DNA from: Apostichopus californicus | Taxonomy: Eukaryota > Echinodermata > Holothuroidea > Aspidochirotida > Stichopodidae | Direction of reading: 5' to 3' | DNA: 20,696 nt | Assembly: GCA_020650975.1 (NCBI GenBank) | Contig: JAIPMN010002619.1 | Location: 1 to 20,696, forward strand | In this document: positions 19,871 to 20,696 of the stretch, in pieces | Numbering within the stretch: position 1 is the stretch's first letter | Layout: every line of letters starts with the position of its first letter | The notes under the pieces: generated by a model | What the model saw: the letters and a program-made list of their open reading frames with translations, nothing else | What the model was told of the DNA's origin: nothing | Database searches by the model: none | Position numbers and translations under genes: made by a program

Positions 19871-20590
19871 TTAACACTTCTTTCATAATAAATCTCTAAA
19901 AGGTTATAGTGTATCGTAAATTAATGAGGTTGTGTTAGCTGCCACCCCACTGTGGTAATGGAACCACCGATTGATAGATACAAATCATTAATTGGCTGTT
20001 GGTTGTAGGATCTTTGACCTGATTTGATTTTACCTTCCTTGTTGGCAACAAAATGAACAATTAACCCAATCCAAACCAATTCTAAAAATAAAACACTCTG
20101 TATCCTTAAATATGAAGTTTCCAATTTTTTTTTAAAGAGAAGTCCTGCTGATAAAATAGTTACGGTAGCCAAGATGTCACGCAACATATTTTCCTGTCAT
20201 GGATACAAGAGCGTATCTGTCTAATATTGCCAGGTACTGTAAAAAACAGAGGATTTCGAGGAGTGGCCCTCGTTTCCAACAACTCTTATAAAACCTAAGC
20301 TATAAAATATGGATGAGTGATTGTGAAATATATCATTGTTGAGAAGCACCATATTATTGTTAAATTATTAATGCACATTTAAGCTGAATCAGTTTTTGAG
20401 AGGCTCTATGGTTTGGCTAAAGGCACTGTTCAGCTATTTTATGTATACTGCCTAAATAATAACCTTTAACCTCAGTTTTTTTAGCATTTGAAATATCATG
20501 CAACTCCAAATAGATCGATTAAAATACATATCGCCTATTTTGTTCCTTTTTTGTTTGTGTGCATGTGTGTCGACATACGACTACAACTGC
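19871..20590. other. AT-rich non-coding stretch
   Basis: No gene recognised. An 88-codon minus-strand open frame (19921-20187) has no domain I know and no supporting context. AATAAA occurs at 19887-19892 and 20087-20092 without an assignable transcript. Confidence 0.5.
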
Positions 20591-20696
20591 ATATATACAT
20601 ATACATATATATATATGTATATATATACATACATATACATGTATATATGTATATATATACATACATATACATAAACATATACATATATACATATAT
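20591..20696. repeat. TA/CATA microsatellite, cut by the window end
   Basis: An AT-rich array of TATATA and CATACATATA words contains an internal repeat of about 40-45 bases, seen twice as GTATATATATACATACATAT. It continues past the window edge, so its full length is unknown. Confidence 0.92.

Noticed and set aside
1-20696. tRNA, rRNA, or retroviral/transposase genes
   Set aside because: I looked for B-box-like GGTTCGA words and for reverse transcriptase or transposase motifs in the open frames and saw none. A tRNAscan-SE run and a RepeatMasker search would settle this.

Overview
This is a piece of an animal nuclear genome. It has long AT-rich introns, canonical GT-AG splice sites and abundant simple-sequence DNA, and shows no bacterial gene layout. 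The one gene that can be identified with confidence is a plus-strand Nck-family SH2/SH3 adaptor. Its two main coding exons (7050-7979 and 13152-13355) join in phase 0 into 377 codons with the order SH3-SH3-SH3-SH2. That length is the same as human NCK1, as I recall it. The protein resembles vertebrate NCK1/NCK2 closely in domain order and spacing, but clearly diverges in sequence. A marine invertebrate, perhaps a deuterostome such as an echinoderm, fits the protein and the base composition. The species is an inference and cannot be settled from the window.

Layout. 1-2650 is mostly non-coding flank. It holds one weak candidate for the last exon of an upstream gene (361-434) and an AATAAA at 966-971. 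A strong splice donor at 2674/2675 ends a probable 5' exon of nck. This exon carries two ATGs that run in frame into the main coding exon, so a six-residue longer N-terminus is possible. Intron 1 (2675-7047) contains a fold-back repeat, a perfect DR1 nuclear-receptor-type site, a 26-bp palindrome and a G-quadruplex motif. The large coding exon carries all three SH3 domains and the first third of the SH2 domain. Intron 2 (7980-13151) contains a 504-bp array of 72 heptanucleotide units without a single length change, a diverged ~277-bp direct duplication and a 79-bp tandem duplication. The last exon completes the SH2 domain and is followed by a 3' UTR of unknown length.

From about 15 kb to the end I see no convincing gene. 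The stretch holds short microsatellites, two further G-quadruplex motifs, a four-copy ~145-bp tandem repeat (19262-19870) and a TA-rich microsatellite that runs off the window edge.

How it works together: there is one gene. Its product should link phosphotyrosine signals, through the C-terminal SH2 domain, to proline-rich actin regulators, through the three SH3 domains. I found no multi-gene system. The unusual content is repeat structure and a possible alternative N-terminus.
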